NCBI GenBank assembly: GCA_035718085.1
Contig: DASTHS010000002.1
Location: 1 to 20,765, forward strand
Direction of reading: 5' to 3'
Length of the DNA: 20,765 bases
Origin: DASTHS01 sp035718085
GTDB taxonomy: Bacteria > Actinomycetota > Acidimicrobiia > Acidimicrobiales > Palsa-688
The position numbers and the translations under genes are program-made. This document shows positions 20,329 through 20,765 of this stretch, one piece after another; the stretch's first letter is position 1; each line of letters begins with the position of its first letter. The notes below the pieces were generated by a model. The model ran no database searches and was not told the origin of the DNA. It saw only the letters and a list, made by a program, of their open reading frames with translations.

Positions 20329-20765
20329 GTGAGGAAGCGGCCGATGGCGCTCGCCTGTGCCGCTCTGGTGCTGGCCGGGCTGACGGCCGGCTGCGGCTCG
20401 GCTCCCACGCCCGCCGCAGTGCTCCGGAGCTTCGCCGGTGACCTCGACGCCGGCCGCTGGTCGGCGGCGGCCGCCCTCACCACCGGCACCCCCGCCACCG
20501 CCCTGGCGGCCACCTACGGTGCCGCCCGCAGCGCCCTGGCGGCCACGGCCGTCACCACCACCCCCGGCGCGCTGCGCACGGCGGGCGCCACGGCCACGGG
20601 GGCGCTCACCACGCGGGTCACCAGCGCGGCGTTGGGCACGGTCACGCTTCCCGGCACCGCCACCGTGCGCAAGGCGGCCGGCGGCTGGAGGGTGGCGTGG
20701 GAGCCCACGGCGCTCGACACCGCGCTCGGGCCCGGCGACCGCATCGAGCGGCGCACCACCTGGCC
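20329..20765 (+). CDS. lipoprotein, N-terminal part of a penicillin-binding-protein-like NTF2 domain (truncated by window)
   Basis: The frame is open from GTG 20329 to the window end (145 codons). Residues 1-22 form a lipoprotein signal peptide: basic VRKRP, hydrophobic core ALACAALVLAGLTAGC, and lipobox LTAGC with Cys22 as the lipidation site. The following region (AVLRSFAGDLDAGRWSAAAA, later GGWRVAWEPTALDTALGPGD) resembles the NTF2-like MecA_N domain at the N-terminus of class B penicillin-binding proteins, which ends in WxPsxxxPxLxxGDxl. The transpeptidase domain would lie beyond the window, so the identity is provisional. ATG 20344 is an alternative start that would shorten the signal peptide. 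Confidence 0.72.
   Translation, partial: MRKRPMALACAALVLAGLTAGCGSAPTPAAVLRSFAGDLDAGRWSAAAALTTGTPATALAATYGAARSALAATAVTTTPGALRTAGATATGALTTRVTSAALGTVTLPGTATVRKAAGGWRVAWEPTALDTALGPGDRIERRTTW

Noticed and set aside
1..20765. CRISPR array, IS element, attachment site or phage module
   Set aside because: No regularly spaced repeats, transposase or integrase motifs, or terminal inverted repeats were seen; base composition is fairly even outside 2400-2740.

Overview
This is very GC-rich DNA with short gene gaps, frequent GTG starts and several 4-nt start/stop overlaps. Several families are actinobacterial in flavour (DUF5685, DUF5990, a YxxxR short-chain dehydrogenase). A recurrent TA(C/G)(C/G)(C/G)T hexamer lies 5-7 nt before many start codons, which points to leaderless transcription. 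Together these suggest a high-GC actinobacterium, perhaps in or near the Acidimicrobiia. The taxon is an inference. I saw no rRNA, tRNA, CRISPR array, IS element or phage gene, so this reads as ordinary chromosome with a small accessory patch at the left end.

Left end (1-4.7 kb): a PLD-domain/SF2 helicase gene runs leftward off the window. Divergent from it is a membrane-anchored NERD (nuclease-related) protein, followed by a gene with a helical domain that is broken by frame changes. This is the most defence-like part of the window.

4.7-6.4 kb: two paralogous small coiled-coil proteins flank a CmcJ/NvfI-like Fe(II)/2-oxoglutarate oxygenase-type gene and an orphan ORF that looks like the tail of a truncated haemoglobin. 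The second coiled-coil gene is preceded by a leaderless 18-codon mini-ORF that overlaps its start codon.

6.5-13 kb: DUF5990 protein (minus); a VOC protein with a frameshifted C-terminus; a PUA/EVE-like protein with a C-terminal zinc ribbon; an HSL-type esterase next to a PncC/CinA-like amidohydrolase; a GAF-PPM (SpoIIE-type) phosphatase; a low-affinity iron permease-like membrane protein (minus); then a tight mini-ORF/SDR/DinB operon chained by two GTGA overlaps.

13-20.8 kb: BrkB/YihY-type membrane protein and a large uncharacterised protein (both minus); an ADP-ribosylglycohydrolase fused to a dual-specificity/tyrosine phosphatase (minus), divergent from an acetamidase/formamidase-like gene; Ohr peroxide reductase; a DUF5685 protein with a strikingly Cys-rich tail (minus); and, divergent from that, the start of a lipoprotein gene resembling the NTF2-like N-terminus of a penicillin-binding protein.

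The most unusual signals are the leaderless promoter pattern with two translationally coupled mini-ORFs, the coiled-coil paralogue pair, the ADP-ribosylhydrolase-phosphatase fusion, the membrane-tethered NERD protein and the Cys-rich tail. I did not find a complete new multi-gene system that I could defend.
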